64,000 bases of DNA from Marisa cornuarietis (taxonomy: Eukaryota > Mollusca > Gastropoda > Architaenioglossa > Ampullariidae). The translations under genes and the position numbers were made by a program. Positions 12,251 through 23,239 of the stretch are shown piece after piece; position 1 is the first letter of the stretch, and every line of letters starts with the position of its first letter. The notes beneath the pieces are model-generated. The model was not told the DNA's origin. It did no database searches and saw nothing but the letters and a program-made list of their open reading frames with translations. The DNA is taken from positions 2,945,001 to 3,009,000 of the forward strand of contig SMMW01000555.1 of NCBI GenBank assembly GCA_004794655.1, given 5' to 3'.

Positions 12251-12803
12251 AATCTTCGGATACTCTGGTTTTCTCCATTACCTTCCCTTTTTACAGTGCA
12301 AAATCACCCCTAGTTGGAAGCACTTTCCTGCCAAACCAACTAACCGCGGTGAAGGTGGAATGCGCCCTCCCTCGTGCCCTTTATTAAATTTGTGCCCAGA
12401 CTTTTGCTTCGTGGGAAACGACAGTAAAGCAAACTTGCACCAGCAGCCCTTTCTATCATATTTCTTAAGTGCCTAACTTGAACAACTTCATTCGATAAAC
12501 GAATTTTTAAATAAAGACAAAAGGATAAGGAAACAAAACAATTCAACTTAAGGACCGTTCTTTAAAGAGCAAAATGCCGAATCGTCAAACTTTCACAGTC
12601 CACAAAAGCCCTTTTTGTTGGCCAATATACTGACAAGATATTGAAAAACAAATTGCAACTTTTAGCTCAGCATGGTAACTTAAGTTCCAATATCCTTAAC
12701 GTTTCCCCCCAAATTTGCTTAACGACATTTGTTCGATTAAGAAGGGGCTTACATGTTCACAGACTACACACGCTGGGAACACACACATGCACATTAACAT
12801 TGC

Positions 12804-12897
12804 ACACACACACACATACACACAAACACACAGACACACTGTAAACATACTCACACCGAACACACACTGCACACTAATGCACGCACGCACACACAAA
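12804..12897. repeat. Interrupted CA-rich tract
   Basis: Many short CA runs are separated by single substitutions (CATACA, AACACA, GCACGC). This is an old, decaying CA microsatellite. Confidence 0.8.
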
Positions 12898-13249
12898 ATC
12901 CCACGTGTTTGCAAAATTTTTATTTTACATCAGCATAGACATAATAAACAATCTGATCTTCTGTACTCTTTCTGCATAGAAATATCTTGTTACATTTTTC
13001 TAAAATAAAAATTCATTAGAGCTGCTTGTCTTTCGTCAGTAAACCTTACTTGCGACAAGTTTTTATCTTTCAGTCGGAGCAAGGTATGAAATGCAAGACT
13101 TCATGCAAACGCTGACAGCTTTATGGTACACACTTTCAAATCAAACAACGTCGCTTGTCAAGTAACTTCCAAAAATGAATCACTAAACAAATTACTTGTA
13201 ATTGCTTTCGAGCTACTCGCCGTGGATACATTTCCGATTCGAAAGAAAA

Positions 13250-13765
13250 TCAAAGTACAAACCTGTACAAGTCCCGAGTATTGCCGATCCTGCTTTACAG
13301 ATGTCAAACATGCACTCTACTGGCCGATAGGGAGAGAAGAGTTCAAGAACAAGTGCCTGAGGAATGTGCTGTGGACCTCGTACGATGATCATAAGACCAA
13401 GGACTTACAAAGTACGGTTGGCACACTCGTAGGACCCCGGCAACCCCTACTTGCAACAGTCAAGCGGCGTACGCTGGTCTGGTTTGGTCATGTGACCCGG
13501 CACGACACCTTGACAAAGATTGTCTTTCAAGGTACTTGGGAGGGTGGACTGCGCCGTGGTGGCCAGAGGAAGGACTGACTTCAAACATCAATGAGTGGAT
13601 GGGACTGGTTGTTCTGTGCAATACCGGCTCACTGTGGCCCAAATCAGGAATATGACGGGCCTTGTTACCTGCCGCCTTTGTCCATATCCTCCCCAAAACG
13701 ACCGTTTCAGTCAAGGGACTGACTGACCGAATGAATAAATGAATGAATGAAAAAAATCATGCAGT
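13250..13765 (+). pseudogene. Decayed non-LTR retrotransposon (LINE) ORF2 3' end
   Basis: The plus strand encodes fragments typical of the C-terminal region after the reverse-transcriptase core of one LINE group. In one frame there is LYKSRVLPILLYRCQTCTL followed by LADRERRVQE. After a frameshift near 13,330 the motifs NKCLRNVLWTSY, LVGPRQPLLATVKRR, WFGHVTRHD and an RRGGQRK-like basic patch appear. After another shift near 13,575 it reads SNINEWMGL and then a stop. The element ends in a GAAT/TGAA simple-repeat tail and A run, as in several LINE families. The usual upstream endonuclease and catalytic RT motifs are absent, so this is a dead 5'-truncated copy. The exact clade (RTE-like is my guess) needs a search. 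Confidence 0.85.
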
Positions 13766-13769
13766 TACT

Positions 13770-15885
13770 TGAGGGAGGGCGGAGTGAAAGAGTTTTTTTA
13801 AACAAAGGAGGTCTAAAAATTCCCTCATCTAGCTTGCATTAAAAGCAGAATAGTATTCGAGTAGGTTTTCCACGGGAGACTGGAAATGTTTTGATTTATT
13901 CATAATGAGGCAGTGTACCATTTAATCCATCTTTTCATGCTCCAGTCTAAGGTTTGTAAGCCACTTCCTCAAAAAATATAGCAGACGACTAAAAGGTAAA
14001 TAATTATTTTTTTCTATTTCTCACAAAATGTGGCGAGTAAGCATAAATCACATATACAGCCTACAAGCATCTTGACCTGTACGCGGTCATGTCAGTTGGC
14101 CTATGCATCGAGAAAGTACAGAAACGGGAAATAAAGAGGAAATAACTTATACTTTCGTCTGTCTAATCAAAAGAAAAACGTGCTGCACAGTAGTAAACCT
14201 TTAATGCCAGCTTCAAGCTACAAAGAAAAAGAGAGATTTCAAGGCGGGGAGAGATTTAACACGAACTCCTAAAATGCCGCAAGCACGTCTACTGCGCTCT
14301 TCAATAACTCCTCAGCTGATCCATAGATTCTCTCATTGAAACCACTTCATTAGGGTTTTGAAAAGACGCTTGCAAAAGGAAATATTGCTGACTAAAGCAG
14401 ATGATTATCGATCTAGAAATCGTTGTTGGTATTATCAAAACTGTGTTTACGGTGCAGCGGACAACTTCATGGGTATCAAGCACTGATTTTCTTTAAGAAG
14501 GCCAGAGAATACGAAAAAGACTTGTTTACTGAGTCAGTGTGGAGAATTTCTTTGGAAATAAAAGACAGTTGGAGCAGTGATCCGAACTTTCGGCACTAGA
14601 GTCTATCTGTCGGTCTAGCCACTGCGCCTTCAACGCCCGCGGAGGGAGGGACTTGAGGTCTGACTTCTGTATCCAGCTGTACTTAACGACTCAAAACGAT
14701 AGGGAAGATGATAGGATGATCACTGCTGCTGGATAAGGTGCCCCACAATCACACCAGCGTTTGCATCGATCGAATCGGTCACGTGGTAGGGTCAAGCGCT
14801 TTACGGGCGACCTCGAAACGACCTCTCTTACCGCCCTTGGGACATCTTTAGCCTTGTGTCATACCATGAGGCAGGGCACAGGTCGTGACATAAAAGGCAA
14901 GGCCTGGTCACGATGTTTGACGCCACGGAGTTTATAGTAAAACCCAAAAGAAAGCGTCTCGTGCAGACTAAAGACCATTTTTTTAAAAGGTGCAATGAAG
15001 ATAAACAGTAATAATAATAATAGCTTTGTAGTGTGAATACCACCACGTGCCCTGACTCCGAGCTTCGCATCGCCAGGCTAAGTATAAGGAATACAAATAT
15101 AGAAGTTGATGGGGAAAGTATATAACAATTTGTACCGCTTTGTATAACTTTAATTGCAAAACTGAATCCATCTTAATCAAGGCAAGTTTCATCGTTGACA
15201 AATGATGTGCAACACTGGAGGAATGTTTATCTGCACGTACGGGCATCTTTCTGGTCTAGAGCCACATTTTGCAGAGCAAGTCAGTTGGGAGAAGGAGGGA
15301 GTAGCTAATCATCGATTACATCACGGGATTCTGGGCACTGGCTTTTATTCCGAGAGAAAGGGCCAGCAGCCCTGTTGGTTCTCCTGCGTGCGTCTCAGCT
15401 GTAGTGAGGCATCCTCACGCAGGGCCCCTCGTGTCATGGTACTGCAGTCAATACTGCACAGCCCCGCAATACCCCTTCACATCCCGGGTCGAACCCAATC
15501 AGAGAAAGTATAATTCTGGCCCAATTCAATTTCCAGGTTGTGCTAGGGTGCTTTTCAAACCCGCGAGATTGAACGCTTGCAAAAACCGTACCGTTTTCCC
15601 TTTATGCGATTATCTTTTCTTGTTGGCTCCATGGCGGGGCTACAGGACAAGAAGGGGGTAATGTTGCAGTTTTCCTCGGCTGCTTTTTTTCGTGCAAACA
15701 CGTCCCGTTGCCCAACGAGCCTAAAAGACTGTATTTAGCCTCTCGAACCAATAAAATATGATCTGGCCTTCTCCAGAAGAAATTTCAGAGCATGTCAATT
15801 CCAGGCACGGGCCATTGTCAAACTTGGAAAACCGCGGCTCTGGAGAATTTTGCGATGTAGTTTTCTCCCAATCCAGCGAACAGTG
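13770..15885. other. Non-coding stretch
   Basis: Average composition with several open frames of 60 to 103 codons on both strands. None has both splice signals and a motif. The plus frame at 15,202-15,513 is the longest and unrecognised. No repeat family was identified by eye. Confidence 0.45.
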
Positions 15886-15891
15886 TCCTAC

Positions 15892-16077
15892 CTTCGTGCT
15901 TATTAAACTGTCGTGAGCTGTCATAATTGCTCTGTAATTTGCTGACCCCGACCAGCGCTCAGCAGAACGACCTTCACTCTCAAAAATCGTTTTTAATCGA
16001 TTGCGCAGCAGCCCAGTGAAGTCACATCCTGCAACGTAAGCCTCGTGCATTGGATTTTCTTGCGCCGCCGTGTGCAT
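15892..16077 (-). CDS. Candidate first coding exon, unknown product
   Basis: A true ATG at 16,077 opens a minus-strand frame of 118 codons. After 62 codons it passes a good 5' splice consensus (ACGAAG then GTAGGA, boundary at 15,892, phase 0). The predicted N-terminus begins MHTAAQENPMHEAYVAGCDF and later contains a GRSAERWSGSANYR stretch. Composition is mixed rather than low-complexity, which makes a chance frame somewhat less likely. No domain, signal peptide or membrane segment is seen. If unspliced, the frame simply continues to a stop at 15,721. No matching second exon was identified. It could still be a chance ORF. Confidence 0.3.
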
Positions 16078-16079
16078 TG

Positions 16080-19000
16080 AAATACATTTTCACATTTTTT
16101 TCTATGTTCCTTTCACGGAGCTTTATTGGTTAGTCTTGGGATGCTTTCATGTTTCATTTTATTCGTTCGTCGTTTCTTTCTTTAATGTTCTTTCTTTCCT
16201 TTATTCTTTCTGTCTCTTTCTTTCACCGTGGATAATACTACGGAATACCAACTGGTTTTATAAATACAATTTTGGAAAATTTGAAACCTATGTGGATTTA
16301 TTATTTGGGTCTTTGTACTTTTTTGACACAACATTCTCACAATGTTCTTTATGTAAAGTTTAAGAATGATTTATTCTCCCAGGTAGTTTGCTCCAAGCTG
16401 TAATAAATATCCCCAGTCTGTTCAGAGTACCCAACATTTTGTGTAAGTGTAGAGTTATTGTAGACATTTTTTTAAATAATTCTTTTACTGACTATAGCTA
16501 GTTTTGGAGTGTCTGCACTTTGCAATGGTTGGCCTGAATTATATATACGAGAAAACGTTGATGCTTTTAAAAGGTGACCTAAGGATCGTAAAAGCTCGGT
16601 TAAAGAGGATAAAAGTTGAAACTATGTTTGGAAGCCGAAATTATCAAGTGTTTGACTTGAGTGGCGTAGTTCTGTAGGCGTCGCTACACCTGGAGTTATC
16701 GCAGACCTGAATGGAAAAGCTAATATCTTGCAAAATCGTCAGGAGCAAGCGAGCTAACTCTTCCCATTCTGTGTTACTTCCCCTAGTAAGCTGTTGCTTT
16801 ACATTGCTGAAACAGCTAAGGTGTAAGGTTGGAGGGGTAAAGTGATCGTTTTATGATCGGTTTTAGGTTAAGAAGAAGAGAATCTGATTTGATTTCCAGC
16901 TTCTTCTGGGTGGATGAAATTTTATGTGATGATATATAATTTTGTTTGATGATTTATCATCGCTTGGTAGCGTGATGTTTGATGTCTTATTGCTGGATAG
17001 CGCAGCTTCACTTGATTTTGTAAATGTATCCGAGTAATTTAAATGAACGAAAACAAAATTTCCGAAGTAAATGCATTGGGAAGAATTCTTTTCGTCTCAT
17101 GATAACTTTAATGAACAAATAATGCACTTGCAAAGTGCGACCGATTCAGTACGCATGCAAATTATGGCTTCTTTAAAACTGGATATTTGTGTGTTTGTCT
17201 CTAAGGAGGTGTAAACTGAGCAGATCTCCTTCAAAAAATACGGTTATAAAAAAATCACAATGTAAAGAGTGTAAAAAGTGTAATATCGTATAACGGGCAT
17301 GCGATACCTGCACTGGGATCAGCTGTTAGCATCAAGAAGGGGTAATAGCAATGCCCTAGAAGCTGCACCAGCCTATTAAAAGTGACGACGAAGAAATTCA
17401 AACACACACCAAAATAATTTCAGGAACATGAAGCAAAAAGCTCCAGCAAGAAAACTGATAAGGGAGCAAAAAACTCGCACAGAGTGAACTGCGCTAACAC
17501 CGTCTGGCGAATGTTCCTTTAAAGTGCTCTCTCTTTTTTTTTCTTGGTTGTGCAAGTCCCTCGAGTGCAGACATTGAGATGTAAACGTACCCGCGATGAC
17601 TGGTGACGCTGAAAGCAGAGGTAAGTGCGTGCTCGCCGCACGCCACCGTTCTTTTTCTTCTTTTTCTGCGGTAATGGGAGACGACTCTTTTTCAAGGGAA
17701 GCTACTCCGAAGCCGGCACGCGTCTGGCAGATGGGCAAAGCAAATGTTTGATGGTTTCCTCTCCTCAGACAAGACTTTGGTTGAAGAGTGGTTTGGATGG
17801 ACTAATTCTAGACAGAAACGTAATGTATGGAAAGTGTGTCCGTGTGTGTGTGAATGTGTGTTTGCGCGTGTGCGCGTGCATCGTGTGTGTATTTATGCTA
17901 GCTTATCCATTCACTTGGTAAATGAGCTACTCATTAAGGAACACAGTCGACGTCACAAACACTAAACCAAGTAAATAAACACTAAGCTACGTAAATAAAA
18001 ATTCGTACAAAACTGACAACAACTACTAAAATTTACATGGGCAGTTTGCATAAATTAAACACAATTATAAACACGTGAATTATTTTTTAATTTGTTCCCT
18101 GGCCTTTAGTGGTCCCAAACAAACAAAAGCTAGAACTGAACGAATGTAACGCTGCTAAATCAGGTTTCCGACTGTAAGGAGGTTTTATTTCCTGTAATTT
18201 TTGTAAGGATTGGGGGCGACGTGCTCGTTTGATCTCTTATCGCCGCCTCGAAATTTTTACGGCAAAGGCGCAGCTATTTTAACGAGCTGCCTATCAGCGA
18301 ACTCTGCGCCGTCTCTTTAAATCCATCCCGTTCATTTACAGTGAGTTCTGAAACAGCGAAAAACAATTGTTCCCAAGCTGAATCTTGATCTGTTCCAATC
18401 CAGTCTCGTTTTCTCTTTCCCAATCGTTTGGAACGAGCCGGTTGTCAGATAACAAATCCTAAGAGAAGTCCGGAATGTGAGAGGGATGGTGGAGAGAAAG
18501 AGAGAGATGGGGGAGGGAGAGAGTGGAAACTGTGAAATTGACTGATTTTTAACCGTGATTTTTACTTGACAGATTTGGAGGGCCTGGAGGGCTTTCAGCT
18601 TGCTCCAAACTTGTATGCGAGGACGACTGACTTTTGAAGTGGCGGCAGGTCATAAACAGGAGGGAGAAAAGGATAAATACTGCGCTAAAATGGAGCAAGA
18701 CATCAAACGAAAGCCTTAAGAGATTTCGAGGATTTCCAGTCAGGAAGGAACGTTCAATGTAAGCTTTCTGTCGTCTGGTAAACAGGTGCACTGATCTGAA
18801 ACGGATTGATAGACTTTAACTGGCCCTGTTGAAAATCGACTAGTTGCCATAATGAAACTTGTAAGGTGACACTGTCTCAGTATCAGGTTGCCCTGCCATT
18901 GTATTTTGGTATTTTTCATAGACTGTCAACCTTGAATGTTCTTTGTTTTCCTGTGCTGCATTAGTTCTTTGACTTCAAAACTTATGAAGTAAGCGTCAAT

Positions 19001-19990
19001 CTGTTTATTCACCATCCTGGTCTATTTGAAACTACGAGTGGAAAGATGGCTGCGTGGTGGCTTCAACAGGCAGGGTCTATCAAGCAGTGTTAGATCAGTG
19101 AAATAAAAAGAAGCCATGATGTCAAACTAGAAAGTTCAAGATTTTTGAGAAAAAGTGGTTTACGTTCTTGAGTATTACTAAAACTATCAAAAATGCAAAC
19201 ATGCAAGCAATAAAAGGTGCTAATTACAAGATGCCGTCAAGTGGACAAGTCAACGAAACAACCACGAACTAGTCCCTGGTCACTTAAAAGGGTGTTAAAG
19301 GTCTTTTGGTCGAGATGACGGTCCAAAACTAAGAGCCTTCTTTTTATCTTTTGTTAAAATGAATTAGTGCATCAAGGAAGGCTATCGAGGAGACGATTTC
19401 AACTTTTCTTCTACGTCAGCAATCAAACTAATCGAAAAATAAATAAAATAAAACATCCAGGTCGTATATTTCCTTGTAGTCGATTCCTGTTGTGATTATT
19501 AAAAAATATGTGTTTTTATTTAGATTTTTAATTCATAAGCCAAAAATGGAAATGAAAAGAAACTCTGCAATGTGTAATTATTCATTCCCGCTGTCATGCC
19601 ATACTGGCAAAATAAAAAATATTTTAAATAGTTAATTTATTATATGCTGTCGATTAATATATGTGTTGATTTCTGATTAAATTGCGTGCTCCTACTGTAC
19701 ACTTCTGGATCTCTCCTTAACGGTCACTAACATAAGCATCTCCTCTATACGTGCATTTATGCATCCATAATTATAAATAATATATATATATATCATTGTT
19801 TTCATAATATCACATTTTCTATAGCCCGCCAGATGCTGAAGTGCTGGTGAAAATGCATGACAATTGCTTCTTGTCAAAAAATACAGAAAGCAAATTACTT
19901 CGAACAAAGAATCATTCCCCTCTCACCACCATACCTTTCTGTTTTACCTATGATCGTTAACTCCGCCTTCCCATAAAGAAGAAGAGCACA
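16080..19990. other. Non-coding stretch, mostly AT-rich
   Basis: 16,083-16,230 is T-rich low-complexity sequence. A short AT run lies near 19,780-19,793, and GT/GC-rich words lie near 17,835-17,890. A minus frame at 17,376-17,738 has no ATG near its start (it begins at a TTG) and I do not call it. No gene is supported across these 3.9 kb. Confidence 0.45.
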
Positions 19991-20004
19991 CGAGAAAGCT
20001 GTAC

Positions 20005-20180
20005 TTTAATGCATCTTAGAGCCGGTGGTGTGAACTCCTTCTTCGTCATTCTCCTCAACTCCTTCTTCACCCAGAAACAGTAATCGTCTTGCACGAGGCA
20101 GGTGCTCAGACATAGCTGGCGTTCCTTGAAGGAGATAAGCCCCCGGCCAGTCTCAGCCCCGTGTTGCACCTGAGGCGTTG
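20005..20180 (-). CDS. Candidate exon 3 of minus-strand gene, unknown product
   Basis: The acceptor ctgctgctgctgccag ends at 20,181. The exon starts with two bases that complete a split codon, which fits the single base left by the proposed exon 2. The frame then reads a 58-codon mixed-composition peptide including GLISFKERQLCLSTC and VKKELRRMTKKEF, with five cysteines, and meets a moderate donor (AAA then GTACAG) at 20,005 in phase 0. A second possible acceptor, cctcag ending at 20,170, is in frame but not phase-compatible with exon 2. I do not recognise the protein. The intron to exon 2 would be about 160 bases. Confidence 0.28.
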
Positions 20181-20339
20181 CTGGCAGCAGCAGCAGCCTT
20201 CAGTCAACAGACGGCTCCGCGCTATTAAAGGCGCACAAATGCCTGGTCAATGTTCTCAGTTTTAACAGCCTTGCCTCCTGAAGTGTGACGTCATCCCACC
20301 GAACTTGTCGGCAAACAGATTGTGGGGGGGTTATTTTAC

Positions 20340-20459
20340 CCCTCCCCCCCTTGAAAAGCTCGTCACAGATACCCTGTGCAGGAATGAAGTGTTTTGTCTG
20401 GCCGGCGTCTGTACTTTGCGACACGGAGGAGGGGTTGTTAGGACGGTAGACCTCTAGGA
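20340..20459 (-). CDS. Candidate exon 2 of minus-strand gene, unknown product
   Basis: The acceptor has a pyrimidine-rich run-up (ccttccttcttcaacctcc, later ccatctatcctacag) ending at 20,460. The exon begins with two bases, completing a Val codon with the one base left by exon 1. It then encodes LEVYRPNNPSSVSQST, later FIPAQGICDELFK, in an open frame. A donor (AGGG then GTAAAA) at 20,340 gives 120 bases and leaves one base over. Without that donor the frame runs on to a stop at 20,200. Composition is mixed and the phase fits both neighbours, but the product is unknown. Confidence 0.33.
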
Positions 20460-20698
20460 CTGTAGGATAGATGGAATTTTAGATTGTTGGAGGTTGAAGA
20501 AGGAAGGCACTTGGGGTGGGGGGAGAGAGTTTTCATTGTGGTAGGTGTCTTATTCTTGCCAGATACAGCGAGGGTTGCGAAAGTGACTAGAAATTAAGAA
20601 TTGTGTGTTGCGGAAGAAGGAAGAAGCTGAATGAAAGCGAAGACAAGGGAATCTTATGTGGCGGAAAAGCTGACTGCCATGAGGAATACCCCCCGCCC

Positions 20699-20752
20699 TC
20701 ACACACACACTTACACACTCACACACACGCACACGCGCGCACACACACGCTT
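20699..20752. repeat. CA-rich microsatellite
   Basis: Broken CA runs with GC interruptions (CACGCACACGCGCGCACACACACG). Confidence 0.85.
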
Positions 20753-20989
20753 ACGCAACTAGAAACCTTCACGGAAGCACCTGCTCACCGAAAATATCCA
20801 GGAAGAGTTAATTAACAGGAGTGAACACATGTGTGAATACACGAAAGTGAACACAAGAGATGCTGGAGGATTACGATGACTGATCGTCCTCTTTCCCCCA
20901 CCCCACCCCATCCCCAGCGCGATGAGCCATCACGCCCGCGCTCAGGACCTTCCAATGGGCAAAACTAAGGAGATATTCCCCTCCCCCCT

Positions 20990-21015
20990 CTAACACACAC
21001 ACACACACACACACA
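20990..21015. repeat. (AC)n microsatellite
   Basis: About eleven AC units preceded by a CCCTCTA stretch. A second, shorter AC run lies at 21,545-21,562. Confidence 0.85.
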
Positions 21016-21891
21016 TTCACACAAATCTTCCTATCTGCTCTCTTCGGAAGATGCACCAGACCGACAGCCGATATCCCCAAAAGCAACGCGTATCTGTGAC
21101 AGCGCCTTGGAGATGTAATCAAGGTCACTGCGTGCCCTGGCTCAGGATGGGCATTTGGGACAAGAAGAGTTTGTAGATTGTTTAAAACTGTACGTCTGGC
21201 GGATTACAAGACTACTGAAATGGAAGGCCCGTCGACTGGCGAGGGGTGGGAAGGTGTATATCGATCAGGATAGGCAAGTGGGGGAATGTGTGATGTGGAC
21301 GAGGGTCCTTTTTTGATAAGCGTGCCTTATCGTCTAGCCTTTTGACAGCATGACTTTGAGCGTTGGCGAGAAAAGCCGAAATAGTGGCGTAGGCCCGGAA
21401 CCGAGTTATTTCCCCAGATGGAGAGACCGAAAAGCGCTGAGAGAGAAACTTTAAAGCAGACGAAACTTAATATTACAAAGTTCAGATAGAAAAAGAAGAA
21501 AAATAATGGTTGTGGAGACTGATAGATAGTCTCGCTAGCGCGCATACACACACACACACACAAAGAAAAAGAATGTGAGAAAAAAAAGCGCCTTGGCACT
21601 GAACAATCACCTCAGAGCTAGTGAGAAAGAGAGAACTTAAATCAATACGGAACAGAAAGACACACAGCTCAGTTAGATGACCAGCTAAACGCTTCTAGTC
21701 CAGCAAGAATCCACCTCAACCCCACGCACAGCTCCTTTGACATCTGCTATTTTTTTATACCGACCGGTTAAACGCCTCTCCCCTTGCCGTCTGTTCTCTC
21801 GTTGTTACGTAGTGAGTCGTTGAAACACGTACAAAATCGGAAAAGACCTCACTAATCGACCCCTGAGTCGTTTTTAACAAACCCTGCTCAC

Positions 21892-21922
21892 CTCGTTCGC
21901 GTCGAGCGATTTGCGCGGCCAT
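21892..21922 (-). CDS. Candidate first coding exon, N-terminus MAAQIARRER
   Basis: On the minus strand the sequence around the ATG, gacaagATGGCCGCG, is both a good initiation context (G at +4) and a YY1-like motif of the kind often found over start codons and transcription starts. Ten codons (MAAQIARRER) plus one base follow, then a strong donor: CGAG followed by GTGAGC. The area has several CpG dinucleotides. A first exon with a very short coding part is common in animal genes. Its phase fits an acceptor 1.4 kb downstream at 20,459. No homologue is recognised, so the gene identity is open. Confidence 0.4.
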
Positions 21923-21930
21923 CTTGTCCT
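21905..21930 (-). promoter_or_regulatory. YY1-like motif over a start codon
   Basis: The minus strand reads GACAAGATGGCCGCGC. AAGATGGC is the core of the YY1 consensus, and vertebrate and invertebrate promoters often carry it at or just downstream of the transcription start, sometimes overlapping the ATG. The motif is seen directly; promoter function is inferred from it and from the neighbouring donor site. Confidence 0.35.
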
Positions 21931-22029
21931 TCCCTGTCTTCCTTGCCTGCCTACTCCACCCCTACGCTGCCTGTGTTGCTGGCACGCCAAATATTTTGAA
22001 AACAGACGCTTTGGAGTTAATCGACCTAG

Positions 22030-23025
22030 CCTAGTGCACCCTACAAATACTGCCGTTGGCCTTTTCTTCACCGACTTTTTAATGTTCTCAGCGACCTTTT
22101 TATTTAAATTTTCTGAGCTTCTCGTGAACGATCTGATGTTTTGATTTCCCTCTGTTTTTGTAAATGGTAATGAAATCCGCTAAAAACTGCAAAACAAACT
22201 GTTCAGTCAAACGACCTCTGCGCTTCCTTCTACTTTTTCTTCAAAGAATTCTTAAAGATGAAAAATCAGGTAGATTGTTTCAGATATTTAATCCTTTTGC
22301 AGATGTTTTCTTTTTGTCAACGCGCCAAAACGACGACGATGACGATGATGATGAAAGGAGGAGTGAACAGAAATTTTTTTTCACGATCACAACATTTCTA
22401 CCTGTGCTTTTCATAATTCTAGACTGTCGTCTCAATGAGATCAGCCTGGCTTATTATTATTTATTTTTCTCTGTTACGTTGGCAGATTCCAATACTCCTA
22501 ACTCTTAACTGAAAAAATTGTTTACTCGAGACCTCCTTAGTTATTCAGTAGCTTGAACTTCGTCTTAAATGTGAGTTTCTCATGATACTGCCTAGCCGTG
22601 TGTTTCAATCTGAAAAGCGGGTCATGCTAAAATCTTAAAAATGAAAGGAAATTAAACCTGAAACCTGACCGAACTCCTAGAAAGTTTCACCTTTTGACGT
22701 CAAGCGCTGTCAACATTTCTTAGAGAATGGTATTTCCCTAGTTTTATGATTAAGAAAGTCTCGCATTTCACAACTGCTTATTTTATTCCTGACATTACAC
22801 AGACCATCTCTTTTGCAATCGAAGATGCCTTGAATTGTGGTCTGAGGAATCATGTTGCAGTTAGTGGAATCGACAGGATACTGTAAATATAAAAAAAAAT
22901 ATCTTCATCGTTATCATAAGTGGTCACGGCATAGAAAAATCATAAACACAACAAGAAGAGGCATTCAACGTGGTAGTGAGCACTGATTCTGTACAAAACA
23001 GGAGCTGGTGAAAAAAAACAGCATG
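22030..23025. other. Non-coding stretch, AT-rich
   Basis: Contains a short GAC/GAT run near 22,331-22,353. The 114-codon plus frame at 22,164-22,508 is Phe/Leu/Lys-rich and interrupted by Asp codons from the GAT run. I see no domain. If the minus-strand gene at 21,922 is real, the upstream part of this stretch is its promoter side. Confidence 0.4.
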
Positions 23026-23029
23026 TCAA

Positions 23030-23233
23030 ATGTGTGGCCAGTGAAATCCGAGCTTCCCTGGCAAAACGAAGCGGTTCCGTTAGTTCTTCTCCGAAAGTTC
23101 TCGACGACCTCTTTCTGATCCTCTTGGCGGACTCGAGGGCCAATAACATTGGCGGTTCCAAGCCGCCTTTGTTGCCTCTTGCCGATGAATCAATCGCCAG
23201 CGCCAGATTCTTAACACCGGTGTAGCGACTGCG
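23030..23233 (-). CDS. Candidate coding exon, unknown product
   Basis: A minus-strand frame opens just after a fair acceptor (gttcagtcctgacag, ending at 23,234) and stays open for about 68 codons of mixed composition. It includes YTGVKNLALAIDSSARG, PPMLLALESAKRIRKRSS and EELTEPLRFAREARISLATH. The pattern of alternating hydrophobic and charged residues looks coding. No clear donor follows, and the opposite strand is also open here (residues SGSVSSSPKVLDDLFLILLA on plus, stop at 23,225), so strand and reality are uncertain. This segment is more GC-rich than its flanks. Confidence 0.27.
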
Positions 23234-23239
23234 CTGTCA

